NCBI GenBank assembly: GCA_917880885.1
Contig: OU862920.1
Span: forward strand, 1,860,001-1,924,000
Length of the DNA stretch: 64,000 nt
Source: Limnephilus marmoratus
Lineage: Eukaryota; Arthropoda; Insecta; Trichoptera; Limnephilidae
Direction of reading: 5' to 3'
Positions 33,410 through 44,188 of the stretch are shown here, one piece after another (within the stretch, counting starts at the first letter, position 1; each line of letters begins with the position of its first letter). The notes under the pieces were generated by a model that saw only the letters and a list, made by a program, of their open reading frames with translations, was not told the DNA's origin and did no database searches. The position numbers and the translations under genes are program-made.

Positions 33410-34012
33410 ATTATTGTACACGAAGATTAATATCTGATCAAATATTTTTATACAAAATTCTGAATAACGGCCTGGACTCTCCTGAACTCATAAATTATTT
33501 AAGAATTCACATACCTACAAGGCCAACCAGACTAACCCATTTTTTTTCATTTGCCAGCGTGCAGAACCAACCTTAGAAAAAATTCTCCAATCCCCCGTAT
33601 ATGCGCGCAATATAACACGCAATTTAACAATATCGATATTCTTAATAACACTCTTGTGAAATACCGAAACGAAGTCAAACGTACGACCACAAATGTTAAT
33701 TAAATTAATGCACAAGTATAGAAAAGGTACAGCATGAGCATCTCCTGTCCCCATCCCACCTTCCTCTGCCTCTTGCCCTTTCCTCTTCCTTCTTCCTTCT
33801 AATATACTTATATATATATACCTATATTTTTTTTTTTGTTTTGTTATTTTCATTTTCATTTAACGGTTATTACCAATTACAATTGTATATTATATCATAA
33901 TAACCAACATTAGCATAAGAAACTCTTTTGGCTTACCTCATGTTTAACCTCTTGTATAACTCATCCTGTATATAAATTGCTGTTTGTTTCTTACAATAAA
34001 TAAATAAATAAA
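33410..34012 (+). pseudogene. LINE-D-like 3' end fragment
   Basis: Plus strand reads RRLISDQIFLYKILNNGLDS, PELINYLRIHIPTRPTRLTH, FFSFASVQNQP and, after shifts, DIFNNTLVKYRNEVK, the jockey-type RT C-terminus. A 3' UTR follows, ending in AATAAATAAATAAATAAA at 33994-34011, like the tails at 29725 and 58595. 5'-truncated retrocopy with frame damage. Confidence 0.65.
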
Positions 34013-34060
34013 TTATTAAAAGTCAACTTATATTTCAGTTTCATTTAAATTTTCTATTGT

Positions 34061-34437
34061 GAGGGAGCATACATTAATTACGTGAACTCAAAATGGGGGG
34101 GACGGGTCCAGTAAAATCTCATCAAATCTCATTTAAACTGAGGGGGGGGGGGGGGTCAATAAAAATCTCACGTGAACTTTAAAAGAATGTAATTATTATA
34201 GAGATAATTTTATAAAAATGATTAAATTGTTTCACTCCTTATAGAGTGTCCCATTTTACCAGCTGAAAAAAACCATTGGCTATTATGAAAAAAATTTATT
34301 TTGAAAATGTAGTCCTTTAACAACTGTAGTGTAAGTCTCACGTGAGGGGGGGAGGGGGGTCCGACTAAATCAAAACAGGGGGGAGAGGAGTCTAAATTGA
34401 AAAAAAAACTGCTCACGTAATTAGCGTATGCCCCCTG
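34061..34437. mobile_element. MITE with GGGG-rich TIRs
   Basis: Left end GAGGGAGCATACATTAATTA and reversed right end CAGGGGGCATACGCTAATTA, both continuing CGTGA, form imperfect TIRs of about 27 bp. Long G-runs (34142-34155 and 34345-34360) lie inside. TSD not identified. Confidence 0.55.
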
Positions 34438-34544
34438 ATGTTGAATATCAAGTTTGAAACATGTTGTAAACAAGTAAAGCATCTGTGTTGGGTGTAAATC
34501 TAGTTGTGATGGCTGTATTTTTTTTTTTATGATCACTTCACATG

Positions 34545-34737
34545 AGTCCCAACTGCTCCCGTCTGGAGCCAGTGAGTCTATTGCATCCCCAATTGGGGTA
34601 TGTTGTGAGGCTGAAGGTAGTGGGGACGGGTAAGGTAGGGATGTACCTGGTTATTCAGATCTGGTCACCTAACACGGCTAAAGCCATTTCAAGCAACGTT
34701 TCAATTCTGAATGGTGGTCTTACACCAAGGCTATACT
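34545..34737 (+). repeat. SINE-B-type repeat, copy 1
   Basis: CTGCTCCCGTCTGGAGCCAG, GCATCCCCAATTGGGGTATG, TTGTGAGGCTGAAGGTAGTG and TCTGGTCACC match 59150-59285. This copy lacks the tRNA-like part that follows at 59310. Confidence 0.6.
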
Positions 34738-35224
34738 AATAGTATCTTCGACTCTGGAACGTGCTACAAATATACTACATGTAAATATATGTACTAGTAT
34801 TAATTTATGTCCAGACAGTATTGAAGTTAGATATTTATTGTTCCTTTTAATCACCGATTTAACGATCAGCCAACTGTTGCTTAAGAATTCTACCATAACG
34901 TTAGTCGCTGTAGATTAGAAAAAGTCGATAGAAAAATTCTCATGGAAAGTGAATGAATAAAGCTGTGTGGATAAAACTATGTAAATGTATTATTATCCAC
35001 AAGAAGAAGCAACTTTAGCACTTGATAATATACAAATCTCTTGACGGCTGAAAATATCTTCGGTGATAAACACAGAGTCATATTTTGAAAAAATTTTACT
35101 AAATGGAATTTAGTAAAGTTTTAGAATTTAAGTAGTTATTTTACTAATTTCCCTCCAAGGTCGTCAAGTTCTAATTACTCACATACTTTTATTTCATATA
35201 ATTGTGGAATAATCAATATCAATA
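34738..35224. other. No recognised feature
   Basis: AT-rich; no frame or repeat found. Confidence 0.3.
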
Positions 35225-35520
35225 TATATTATAAAAGAAAGTGTGCGTGACGCTAAAACTCAGAAACGAGTCCCGGTACGATCAAGATAGTAATGTGGTG
35301 TGGTAGCCCTCTATCCCCCATCCATGAAAAAGGATTCGATTACTTGAAGGGGTGGTTTTGAAGATATAAGGGCTGGAAGTTTTGCCCTATAGAAATTTCG
35401 AGAGCATTCCACAAGGAATTGGAAACATCATGTGAAACTTTCCAGAACACTCGATATTAGCAAAACTCAATCGAAAATGTGTAGACAGAAAAATCAGAAA
35501 AAGATATTGGCACCTGTAAC
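35225..35520. repeat. Helitron-associated repeat plus tRNA-repeat leader
   Basis: 35260-35345 (AAACTCAGAAACGAGTCCCG, GTACGATCA) matches 62260-62330 next to a Helitron end. 35460-35515 (AACTCAATCGAAAATGTG, ACAGAAAAATCAGAAAAAGA, TATTGGCACCTG) is the leader of the tRNA-bearing repeat at 40530; it stops where the tRNA would begin. Confidence 0.5.
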
Positions 35521-35659
35521 AGACGTGTTGCGTCTTTACAAAACTGGATTGCTAGAGAATTTCAGAATATAGGCTGTTCCGCCTATAAAAGACCGACCGA
35601 TGCAGAATTCGGGGCACTCCACGGGGAGCCGTAGAGTTACGAAAATATAAATAAACCAT

Positions 35660-36010
35660 TCCACCATTTGTCCAAAAAATAAATATTTTCACTTATTTGA
35701 ATGAGAATCGAACATTGTACGGTTCCTGCTGACCTTTTTAAAATTCACGTCCTGTACTCGCCTGATTGTAAATTCTGTGGTCTAGAAATGGGAACTTTAG
35801 ATCACTTTTTTATCATAAAAAGTATCCTCTGCCATTTTCGAAACTTATACTTAGATTTACGCCAGTGGTTTGCTAAGTGAATCAGTTTTTTTTCTACTAG
35901 ATAATCAGAAGCATTTCTATAGAAATATTGTTACACAACCTGGAGAAGAATTACCTTTTAATTCATTAATAGTCTGTTTAATTTCATCAGTACTAGTTTA
36001 TTGTACTTAA
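35660..36010 (+). pseudogene. Retroelement C-terminal zinc-motif remnant
   Basis: Plus strand: RIEHCTVPADLFKIHVLYSP, then DCKFCGLEMGTLDHFFI with a C-x2-C-x7-H pattern, then FRNLYLDLRQWFAK. This C-terminal finger follows RT/RNase H in several non-LTR groups (I/R1-like). Family not assignable; stops follow. Confidence 0.45.
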
Positions 36011-36193
36011 TTGAATTGTATTAGATGTTACAAGGATTGGAAGGTGATGAACAACTGACCCAAAATAATTGTTAAAAATATTTCCAAATTTCATTGGATC
36101 CCTGTTTATATTTTAAATTGTGTTATAGATATCTGTAATTTTGTTTATATATATATATATAATAAGTTGAGAGGTTTAATTCCTTTCTATTAA

Positions 36194-36871
36194 TCTTCTA
36201 TAATATAAAAATGAATCGCTAAATGTGTTGGTAAGCGCAAATCTCGAGATCAGCTGAACCGATTTCGCTAATTCTTTTTTTAGAATAGTCCTTGAAGTAC
36301 GAGGATGGTTCTTACGGAGAGAAAAATTAAGAAAATTGGGCAGAAAATTGGATAATTTCAGAAAACCCGCACGTTTGACAGTTCGCGTGTTTGAGAATGA
36401 CATTTTGCAAAACAATGATTATTTATTAAATCAGGATTCTATTTTTGAAAATCCTTAGTTGATAAATTTATTTAAAGTAGGTACTCCCCTAATAGTTTGA
36501 ATCGAATCAAGAATTTTAGATATTATAGGTACCAAATTTAATATACATGAAAAATGGAAATTTGAATAAAAATTGTAAAAGGTGGCACGCGAGCTGTTTA
36601 AAAACTGAATGTACTGGGATTGAATATATGGAACTCGGGAGGAAGGTTGACGGGACGAGGGAGCGGGAAAGGGAAGGCGGAGAAGGTGGAAGGGGAACGG
36701 GGGAGGGGAAGGGGAAAGGGGGGGGGGAGTGGAGTGGGGAGAAGGAAGGTGTAGGTGACGGAGTGGGAACGCAAAAGAGGAAGCAGGAGAAGAAGGGGAA
36801 TGGGAAAGGACACTCAGGGAGAAACAATTTCTTTATTAAATGGCATAGCAACGCATGCCGGGACCAGCTAG
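36194..36871 (+). mobile_element. Short non-autonomous Helitron
   Basis: Inserted between A (36193) and T (36872), starting TCTTCTATAATATAAAAATG and ending ACCAGCTAG, the classic Helitron 5'-TC and CTRR-3' ends; GCATGCCGGG precedes the end. 678 bp with no gene. The tract 36640-36800 is G-rich and gives spurious open frames on both strands. Confidence 0.75.
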
Positions 36872-36872
36872 T

Positions 36873-37052
36873 TTATAAATAAAACACTTGTGTTGCAAAG
36901 TTTTACAAAGAAACGACATTTATGTTTATTTATATAACTTTTCTTTGAATGGTTTCTTCTAACAATCAAATAATAGCAAAAACAAAACAAGTGACAATTG
37001 ATAATTGCATTCTAACTGACACTACAGGATTCTAATTTAAATGGAATATATT
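36873..37052. other. No recognised feature
   Basis: AT-rich spacer between two Helitrons. Confidence 0.3.
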
Positions 37053-37631
37053 TCCTTTACATATATAAAAATTTAGGTTCCGTATGTTTGCGTTCGCTAA
37101 TCTCGGAAAGTAATCGATGGATTGAATCAAAACTTTTACAGAACATTGCATTTTAGCAGAAGAGCGTTTCTACATACTTTTTATTTGGAAGTTCCAAAGG
37201 AAAAGGATAATTTTATGCGTTTTAAATTGTCTCATGATCTGTCATAGTAAACAACGGAATGACAGTTCTAGACAGTGTTGCCATTTTATTAATTTTATTA
37301 AAAGTTACAAAATTTTTTGATACTTACCTACAATTAGGAATTAAAAGAATTTAATCGGATTTAAAAATAGAATTATATCTAACAAATTATATTACTATTT
37401 TCACGCATTTGTTTTCTCTGTGCGTTTTAAATTTATTCATAATTGTACTGAATGTCAGTTCGTAACTTTGCAAAACCTACAAAAAATCAGATTAACAAAT
37501 CGAATTATACAATGTGGGGCAAAAGTAATCACCCTATTGGAAAACGCTATAACTTTTGCAAATGGCGTCAAATGTCAATTCGGTTTTGACATTTGTGAAG
37601 TAAACAAACGCAAAATACAAATCGACAAGCC

Positions 37632-37885
37632 ATGAATCGGTTTACTCCGCAAGAATGCGGAATAATTGTTTCCATATTTTGCGCAACAATTCGTCGGTTG
37701 TATTGGCGCAGCGTGAATTTCGTCGCAGATTTCCTGGCCGTCCGACACCAACTGGACAAATACTGCGGCGTTTGGCCACCCGCCTTGAAGAGACTGGGAC
37801 AACACGAGTTGTTCCCAAGGCTGGCCTGCCCCGGAGCAGCCGTTTTGCTGAGAATATCGCTGCTGTTGCCCAAGATGTCGAAGAT
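37632..37885 (+). pseudogene. Mariner-like transposase, N-terminal segment
   Basis: Begins MNRFTPQECG at 37632; after a frameshift near 37680 it reads SSVVLAQREFRRRFPGR, PTPTGQILRRLATRLEETGT and ENIAAVAQDVED, the N-terminal helix-turn-helix (DUF4817-like) of a common insect mariner-type transposase. It is cut at 37885 by a hAT insertion. Confidence 0.75.
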
Positions 37886-39215
37886 TAAGGCGGCCAACTT
37901 TACAAAATATCAATGCGGGACACAGTGGTGTGCGGTGTCGGGGGGGGGGGGGGGGGGGGGGTACATTACAAATTTATAACTCTCTCGGAAATCGAGAATT
38001 CATTCGGCTCATTTAGACTACAATCACAACATGAAGACGGTTTCTCTTTGATTCTGGCAGCACAAACCTAGTCTGCAACTAGAATTTTATAATTGCACTT
38101 CGAATCAGCTGTTCAAGGGTACTCCTGGGAAATCGGCTAAGGGACGCGGGTGTTTGGGCATGTAGCAGCCAGGCCGCTCGCCCGCTCATTCTCGCCGGGA
38201 CTGCCCCGTGATAGTGTGACAAACTGCCACCGATAACTTTCAATTTATATATTTTATTGGTTTTGATCATACTTACCTGTAAATATTTTTCTTTTTCTTT
38301 ATGATTTCATTATAACTAGATACTGAACCAACAGGCGAACACATCTATGTTGTGTCTTTATCTTGTTAATTACTGCAAAAGAAAGTATGCATACATTTTT
38401 CTTTTTTACTAACAATCATGCATGCAGGAACATTGGAGGGTATAGATTCATTTTAAAAATAAATGTAGCTTCCTTTTTACAAAAAAAATTAGAGTCCTGA
38501 CGTGTACGGCTAAGGAGGTTAAACCGTTAAGCCGTGGGAAAGTGGTGGGTCCCCTCCAATGCACTTCGAATAAGAGAATGTTTTCCGTCGAAATATGTCA
38601 TCAGATGAATCCAGCTGGAATTTTATATTCTGAACACAAAACTGGTTATTTTTAATTAAGAATATCTGTTTGCGGCGCATTTAAACTATATTCAGAACAT
38701 GAAGATTAACATTTATGCAAGAAAGGAAATTCTTTTTGAAATTCAGTGAACTTACAACTTCGCTTTTTCGCGGTCGGCGGCATGGTCAACAAATTGTTTG
38801 ATTTGATTTGATTGATAAATACGGGTTATCTATCACGCGTCACGGCTTGCACTTATTAAATACCATTTCAATACTACACTGGCCTGCACTGGCCCTCTTT
38901 GACTCTTGCATAAATAAACCAGTCATGACTCTTGCTTGACTTACCTAAATAAACCAATCCCTAGATCGATATCTTCGGGCCTTTTCTAGGGACAAATATT
39001 GTTATCAACTTAATCACAGATGAACGGAAATGGTTAAAATAGAATAAATATAGAGGAAGTTTATTTGTCTACCATAGACAATATATAAAAATATAGGAAT
39101 GCGGGACATGCGGGACGCTTTAGACGATTTGCGGGACTATTTTATCAAATATTTCAATGCGGGACTACAACCGCCAATGCGGGACGGTCCCGCAGAATCC
39201 CGGTTGGCCGCCTTA
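37886..39215. mobile_element. hAT-like element A with 8-bp TSD
   Basis: TIR TAAGGCGGCCAAC at both ends, flanked by TCGAAGAT (37878-37885 and 39216-39223). 1330 bp with no transposase. The interior holds a G-run (37939-37961), part of the ~200-bp repeat family of 24340-24965 (38040-38720), and repeated GCGGGAC words near 39100-39195. Confidence 0.8.
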
Positions 39216-39319
39216 TCGAAGATGAGCCCGGAACATCGACCAGACGACGTGCCACGCAATTGGGCATTAGCCGGCGGTCCCTACACAGGATTTTGGTGAA
39301 AGATTTGAAGATGCTCCCT
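39216..39319 (+). pseudogene. Mariner-like transposase, middle segment
   Basis: Between the two hAT insertions the frame reads EPGTSTRRRATQLG, SRRSLHRILVKDLKML, the second helix-turn-helix. It joins the N-terminal segment if one TSD copy is discounted, and continues at 45294. Confidence 0.75.
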
Positions 39320-39599
39320 CAGGGGCGGCCCTAGGGCGGTGCGAGCGGTGCGACCGCACAGGGCGCCGTCGTAAGGGGGCGCCGAAAACACCCGACCACT
39401 GATCGACTATCTATCGATCGTGCGCTTAAATCGGGTGGTCGGTGCGGGGAGCAAGCAGTATTGCCAACGTAGGCGATTTTTCGCCATATAGGCTACTCAG
39501 GACGAGAATCGGCGACGAAAAAATTTAAAAGGCGACTGGTCGCCTATTAGGCTACTTCAGAGACAAGTTATTTAAATCAGCCGAATCGCAAATAATTGA

Positions 39600-40400
39600 G
39601 AAAAAATACAATAATGCTGTCGTTGAAAGAATTTTCAGCGTAATGGGGACAATCAAAACAATCATGGACTTAGCAAACGCATCTCAATTGCTGAAAAACT
39701 GCTCAAAATTTGTGAAACAATACCGGAATTATTCGTCTGCTCAAATAACAGCTAAGGAAATAGCTTCCCAGGCTGGGATAGATTCTATGCTTAAGCCAGT
39801 CCGATCCCGAAGAAAGAAGCGATTATTTGAATATGAAGCTGCAGATGAGACACCAACAAATCCCGAAGAACTGTTTAAAATTAACGTCTTTTACCCTATG
39901 ATAGATACAATTGAAAATGCATTGATCACTCGGTTTGGACAATTATCTAAATTCAATGATACATGTTCTTTTTTGTATAACATCAAAATAATTCCTGATA
40001 AGTCTTCATTAGAAAAAAGCCTGTGCAGATTTGCAAATCATTTTAACCGATGGGGAAAAATGTGATGTCTCTAGTTGCGAATTGGTGAAAGAACTTTTGA
40101 GCCTAAACTCATTACTAAAATATCTTGACTCAGCAGAGCCAATGCAAGTTCTTCAACCGATAAAAAAAATGATTGGCAGGATATATTCCCAAATGTGTGG
40201 ATAGCGCTTCGGATTTTGATGACCATCCCTGTAACTGTCGTCAAAGGAGAACGAAGCTTTAGTAAATTAAAAGGTACTTACATTCGGCTATGTGTCAATC
40301 AGATCTTGCAATTTTATCAATTGAGAATGATATTGCCCAAGGGTTAAATCATTCTAATTTATTAAAAAAAAATCGCTAGGGCAAAAGCAAGAAAAGTTGT
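39600..40400 (+). pseudogene. hAT transposase (ZMYM1-like) remnant
   Basis: A 140-codon open stretch (39643-40065) reads VRSRRKKRLFEYEA, NPEELFKINVFYPMIDTIEN and ITRFGQLSKFNDTCSF, a region of ZMYM1/TTF-finger-related hAT transposases. After frame breaks, 40185-40290 gives FPNVWIALRILMTIPVTVVK and GERSFSKLKGTYIR, the C-terminal hAT dimerisation motif. The N-terminal zinc finger and first catalytic residue are missing. Non-functional. Confidence 0.75.
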
Positions 40401-40578
40401 GTTGTAGTATTTTTATTGATTTTGCAGATTTAATTAAATAAATGTAATCAAACAAATATTTTTATTTTTATTTTAACTTTATGAGTTAAACCTCAAATTG
40501 TAATATTTAATTAAATGAAGACAATATAAGCGAAACTCAATCGAAAATCTGAAAACAGAAAAATCAGAAAAAGATATT

Positions 40579-40650
40579 GACACATCTGGGACTCGAACCC
40601 AGGACCTCTCGCTTACCGGGCGAACGCGCTAACCACTGCGCCACCGTGTC
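40579..40650 (-). tRNA. tRNA-Thr(GGT)-like sequence, unit 1
   Basis: 72 nt folding as a full cloverleaf: acceptor GACACGG/ATGTGTC (one mismatch, one wobble), D stem GCGC/GCGC, anticodon stem TTCGC/GCGAG with loop CCGGTAA, T stem CTGGG/CCCAG. Boxes A (TGGCGCAGTGGTTAGC) and B (GGTTCGAGTCC) are good. C at position 33 instead of U is unusual. Probably a repeat-borne tRNA relic. Confidence 0.5.
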
Positions 40651-40992
40651 GATATCCAATTCGGTCACTTTTAACTGTATCATACTTCGACTAAGAACCA
40701 CCCACACTATCTTCATTTTTCTTAACGCATATACTATTGGCTGCTATCTTTATGTATGATTGCAAGATTCAAACCCGAACTAAATGCTCTCTAGATAGTG
40801 TCTGGATAAATCTTTATCCATTTTATTTAATATGCGACATCAATTGACTTTTCTGCAAGTCTAGGATGAATATTTTTATTTTTATTTTAACTTTATGAGT
40901 TAAACCTCAAATTGTAATATTTAATTAAATGAAGACAATATAAGCGAAACTCAATCGAAAATCTGAAAACAGAAAAATCAGAAAAAGATATT

Positions 40993-41064
40993 GACACATC
41001 TGGGACTCGAACCCAGGACCTCTCGCTTACCGGGCGAACGCGCTAACCACTGCGCCACCGTGTC
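40993..41064 (-). tRNA. tRNA-Thr(GGT)-like sequence, unit 2
   Basis: Identical to the unit-1 tRNA-like sequence, 414 bp downstream. A third, partial copy (41407-41431) keeps only the acceptor 3' strand and T-arm. Confidence 0.5.
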
Positions 41065-41732
41065 GATATCCAATTCGGTCACTTTTAACTGTATCATACT
41101 TCGACTAAGAACCACCCACACTATCTTCATTTTTCTTAACGCATATACTATTGGCTGCTATCTTTATGTATGATTGCAAGATTCAAACCCGAACTAAATG
41201 CTCTCTAGATAGTGTCTGGATAAATCTTTATCCATTTTATTTAATATGCGACATCAATTGACTTTTCTGCAAGTCTAGGATGAATATTTTTATTTTTATT
41301 TTAACTTTATGAGTTAAACCTCAAATTGTAATATTTAATTAAATGAAGACAATATAAGCGAAACTCAATCGAAAATCTGAAAACAGAAAAATCAGAAAAA
41401 GATATTGACACATCTGGGACTCGAACCCAGGAGTTTCGCTTATATTGTCTTCATTTAATTAAATATTACAATTTGAGGTTTAACTCATAAAGTTAAAATA
41501 AAAATAAAAATATTCATCCTAGACTTGCAGAAAAGTCAATTGATGTCGCATATTAAATAAAATGGATAAAGATTTATCCAGACACTATCTAGAGAGCATT
41601 TAGTTCGGGTTTGAATCTTGCAATCATACATAAAGATAGCAGCCAATAGTATATGCGTTAAGAAAAATGAAGATAGTGTGGGTGGTTCTTAGTCGAAGTA
41701 TGATACAGTTAAAAGTGACCGAATTGGATATC

Positions 41733-41804
41733 GACACGGTGGCGCAGTGGTTAGCGCGTTCGCCCGGTAAGCGAGAGGTCCTGGGTTCGAGTCCCAGATG
41801 TGTC
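41733..41804 (+). tRNA. tRNA-Thr(GGT)-like sequence, inverted unit
   Basis: Plus-strand copy in the inverted arm, identical in sequence to the other two. Internal promoter boxes are intact, so pol III transcription is possible. No CCA is encoded, as expected for eukaryotes. Confidence 0.5.
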
Positions 41805-41889
41805 AATATCTTTTTCTGATTTTTCTGTTTTCAGATTTTCGATTGAGTTTCGCTTATATTGTCTTCATTTAATTAAACAAACAAATATT

Positions 41890-42009
41890 GTTTAAACGAC
41901 TTCAAAAAGGAGGAGGTTCTCAATTCGACTATATTTTTTTATGTTTGTTACCTCAGAACTTTCGACTGGGTGAACCGATATTGATGATTCTTTTTTATTT
42001 GCAAGCTAA
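41890..42009. repeat. Dispersed GGAGGAGGTTCTC repeat, left part
   Basis: ACGACTTCAAAAAGGAGGAG, then TTCTCAATTCG and CGACTGGGTGAACCGAT. This text is common in insect genomes as a dispersed repeat of unclear class. It continues after the LINE-C insertion at 43387-43700. Confidence 0.5.
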
Positions 42010-43379
42010 TTTTTTTTTTTTATTATTTTTTTTATTATTTATTTTTTTTATTTTTTTTATTTGATTCACCTGATTTATACATGTGTGTTACATATTTGAC
42101 TAATGTGGGCCTCACTGGGTGCTTTACCCGTGCTGAGGACCCCATTTTACAGTTTGATATGATTTTTTTTTGTTTTTTTTTTAATTTAAGATACATATAA
42201 AATAAAAACTAAAGAAAAAAGAAACTCAATAATAACATATGAGAATTAAAAGAAAGTAAAATAGAGCAAAATAAAATAGAGTAAAATAACACTAAAATAA
42301 AACAATAAAATAAAACTATATAAATAGGATAGATACATATACCGATAGTGAAAGTAATAGGGTTTTATATTTGTATTGCAATGGTGTTTATGTCTATGTG
42401 TTTTTATTTTTTATGTTGTGATTTTTTTGTAAAGTTGCCTTTTTTGTTCTTTAATCCATCTTTTATTTTTGAGTGTGAAAAGTTTTTTGTTTTCTTCTTT
42501 TTTTAAATCGAGTGAAAGATGGTTGAATGCTTTTATTGCCTGGTATTTGTGATGTCTTTGTCCAAAGCTTGTGTTTATCGTCGGTGTTTTTAAGTTTTGT
42601 ATGTATGCTTGTCTAACTGGTCTATTAATGGTTTGTGTTTGTTGTAGTTTGTGTTTTTGGTCAAAGATATAGTTAAGAAGTGTTTTTATGTATAATTGTC
42701 GTATATCAAGTCCGTAGAACATGTTGAATATTTGGTCTGTGTCAGTCATTCTGTGTTTTTTTAGTATAACCTTTAAGATGGTTCTCTGTGTGGTTTCCAA
42801 ATGAACAATAGCTGAGTTTGTTGCTCCTCCCCAAACAATGATTCCATATTCTATTATAGATTGGCAGAGTGCAAAATATACTGTTTTCATTTGTTTTAGT
42901 TTGTATATGTTTCTTATGTTTAGGAAAAGATGTATTGTTTTGAGGAGTTTATTGGTGATATGATTTATATGATGTGCCCATTTGAGATTATGGTCAATTA
43001 TGATTCCTAGATATTTTATTTGGTCTGTTTTTACTATAGCAGGGCAGTCACAGTTTTTGGTGTTTAAACAATCGTGAATTTTTATGGTGTTTGTTTTATT
43101 TGTTGGCTGTCCCATGCTATTTATACTGTACGTTGTGAATTTTGTTTTCGATATATTTAATGTAAGTATGTTTGTGTCTAACCATGTTTTCACTCGCGTG
43201 ATTCCTAATTCTGCTGTATTATACACATTGTTCCAGTCTTTAGATTTGAAGAGTAATACTGTGTCGTCCGCATAACTAATTATTTCTCCGTCTATTTCCA
43301 TATTGCAGAGTTCATTTATGTAGATAGTGAATAGCACGGGCCCTAGTATGCTTCCTTGTGGAACTCCATATGTAATTGG
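42010..43379 (-). mobile_element. LINE-C copy, 5'-truncated, with 7-bp TSD
   Basis: Minus-strand insertion flanked by AAGCTAA (42003-42009 and 43380-43386), with an A-rich tail seen as T/A-rich sequence 42010-42060. Carries one intact frame for the RT C-terminal half. Relatives, all on the minus strand, are at 23240, 31830, 58620 and 62870. Confidence 0.85.
42411..43379 (-). pseudogene. LINE-C reverse transcriptase, C-terminal half
   Basis: About 322 codons open from the truncation point: YGVPQGSILGPVLFTIYINE, then GEIISYADDTVLLFKSKDW with catalytic YADD, LDTNILTLNISKTKF, IKYLGIIIDHNLKWAHHINH, YFALCQSIIEYGIIVWGGAT and a basic C-terminus RWIKEQKRQLYKKITT. It is a clean jockey-superfamily RT palm/thumb without endonuclease. 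No stops, so this insertion is young although the upstream half was never copied. Confidence 0.8.
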
Positions 43380-43386
43380 AAGCTAA

Positions 43387-43860
43387 TGCTTCCCGTGTAG
43401 TTCCATTTCAATTTTGTTTAGTTCTGACGATGGCATCCATGAGAAAACCATATAAGTCTTAAATTTGCATTAAGTATGTGCGCGACAAACGGACGAATAA
43501 CTCAATATCACTCCAACCGATTTTCATAATTCTTTTTTATTGGAAAGGATATACTTCAAGGGTAGTTTGATGAGAGTTTGGTTAGGTTCTGATTATGAGA
43601 TCCATGACAAAGTAACGGAACTCTTCAATTCTTAGGAGCAAATTAACGATACTCGGCCGAATCTTTTATAGGCTATCCGGATCTTTGAGTCACCTACTGT
43701 AAAGTCGTTATGGTCAAGTAATGTCTGTCTCATATGACCAGCACGTTTAGTAGGTCTACCCATATTCAGACAAATTAGTTAAAGTACTTTTAGTACAGTA
43801 AAAATAAATAAAAAAATAAACAAAAAATTTACCAAAACAAAAAAACGACTTAAAAAAATG
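43387..43860. repeat. Dispersed repeat, right part
   Basis: Continuation of the repeat begun at 41890. Contains AACGGACGAATAACTCAA and an AT-rich run leading to the foldback arms. No coding content. Confidence 0.4.
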
Positions 43861-44188
43861 CACTAAAAAGTAAAAAAATAATTTCGTATTCTTCTACAAC
43901 TTAATAATCAACCAACTTTTTCTACTCATCAATATGTAGATACGATTGTTATTTTTGGAGTAGGTGTCAGCCAAGGTACCCGGCCCGGCGTGTTCACTTG
44001 ACAGCTCCCTAGTCTAGTCGCGCGTGCGTCACAAGCACATCTCACCTATGACTATGTATATGGTTACAAACCTTGGCTGACACCGACTTCAAAAATAACA
44101 CTCGTATCTACATATTGATGAGTAGAAAAAGTAAGTTGATTATTAAGTTGTAGAAGAAAACGAAATTATTTTTTACTTTTTAGTGTGA
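43861..44188. repeat. Foldback repeat with ~117-bp arms
   Basis: Arm 43861-43977 (CACTAAAAAGTAAAAAAATA ... GGTGTCAGCCAAGGT) pairs with 44070-44188 at over 90% identity; the spacer is about 92 bp with GC-rich text (CCCGGCCCGGCG). The outer sequence TTTACCAAAACAAAAAAACG at 43830 has its inverted partner at 45091-45125, beyond the solo LTR, so the LTR split the right arm. Confidence 0.7.

Larger units (their letters stand above)
40461..41877. repeat. tRNA-bearing tandem and inverted array
   Basis: Unit of 414 bp: two full units in one orientation (offset exactly 414), a third cut after 26 nt of its tRNA at 41431, then an inverted copy 41432-41877. Copies are nearly identical. The whole block is flanked by CAAACAAATATT at 40449-40460 and 41878-41889, a likely 12-bp TSD, so it moved as one piece. 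Each full unit contains a 72-nt tRNA-like cloverleaf. Related fragments: 15035-15250 and 35455-35520. Confidence 0.8.

Noticed and set aside
36516..36882. 111-codon frames on both strands
   Set aside because: Low-complexity G-rich part inside a Helitron; Pro/Ser- or Gly/Glu-rich translation without domain.
40577..41806. Three identical 60-codon frames containing LGLEPRTSRLPG
   Set aside because: The text is the translated tRNA-like sequence of the repeat. This phrase is a well-known false protein in databases.
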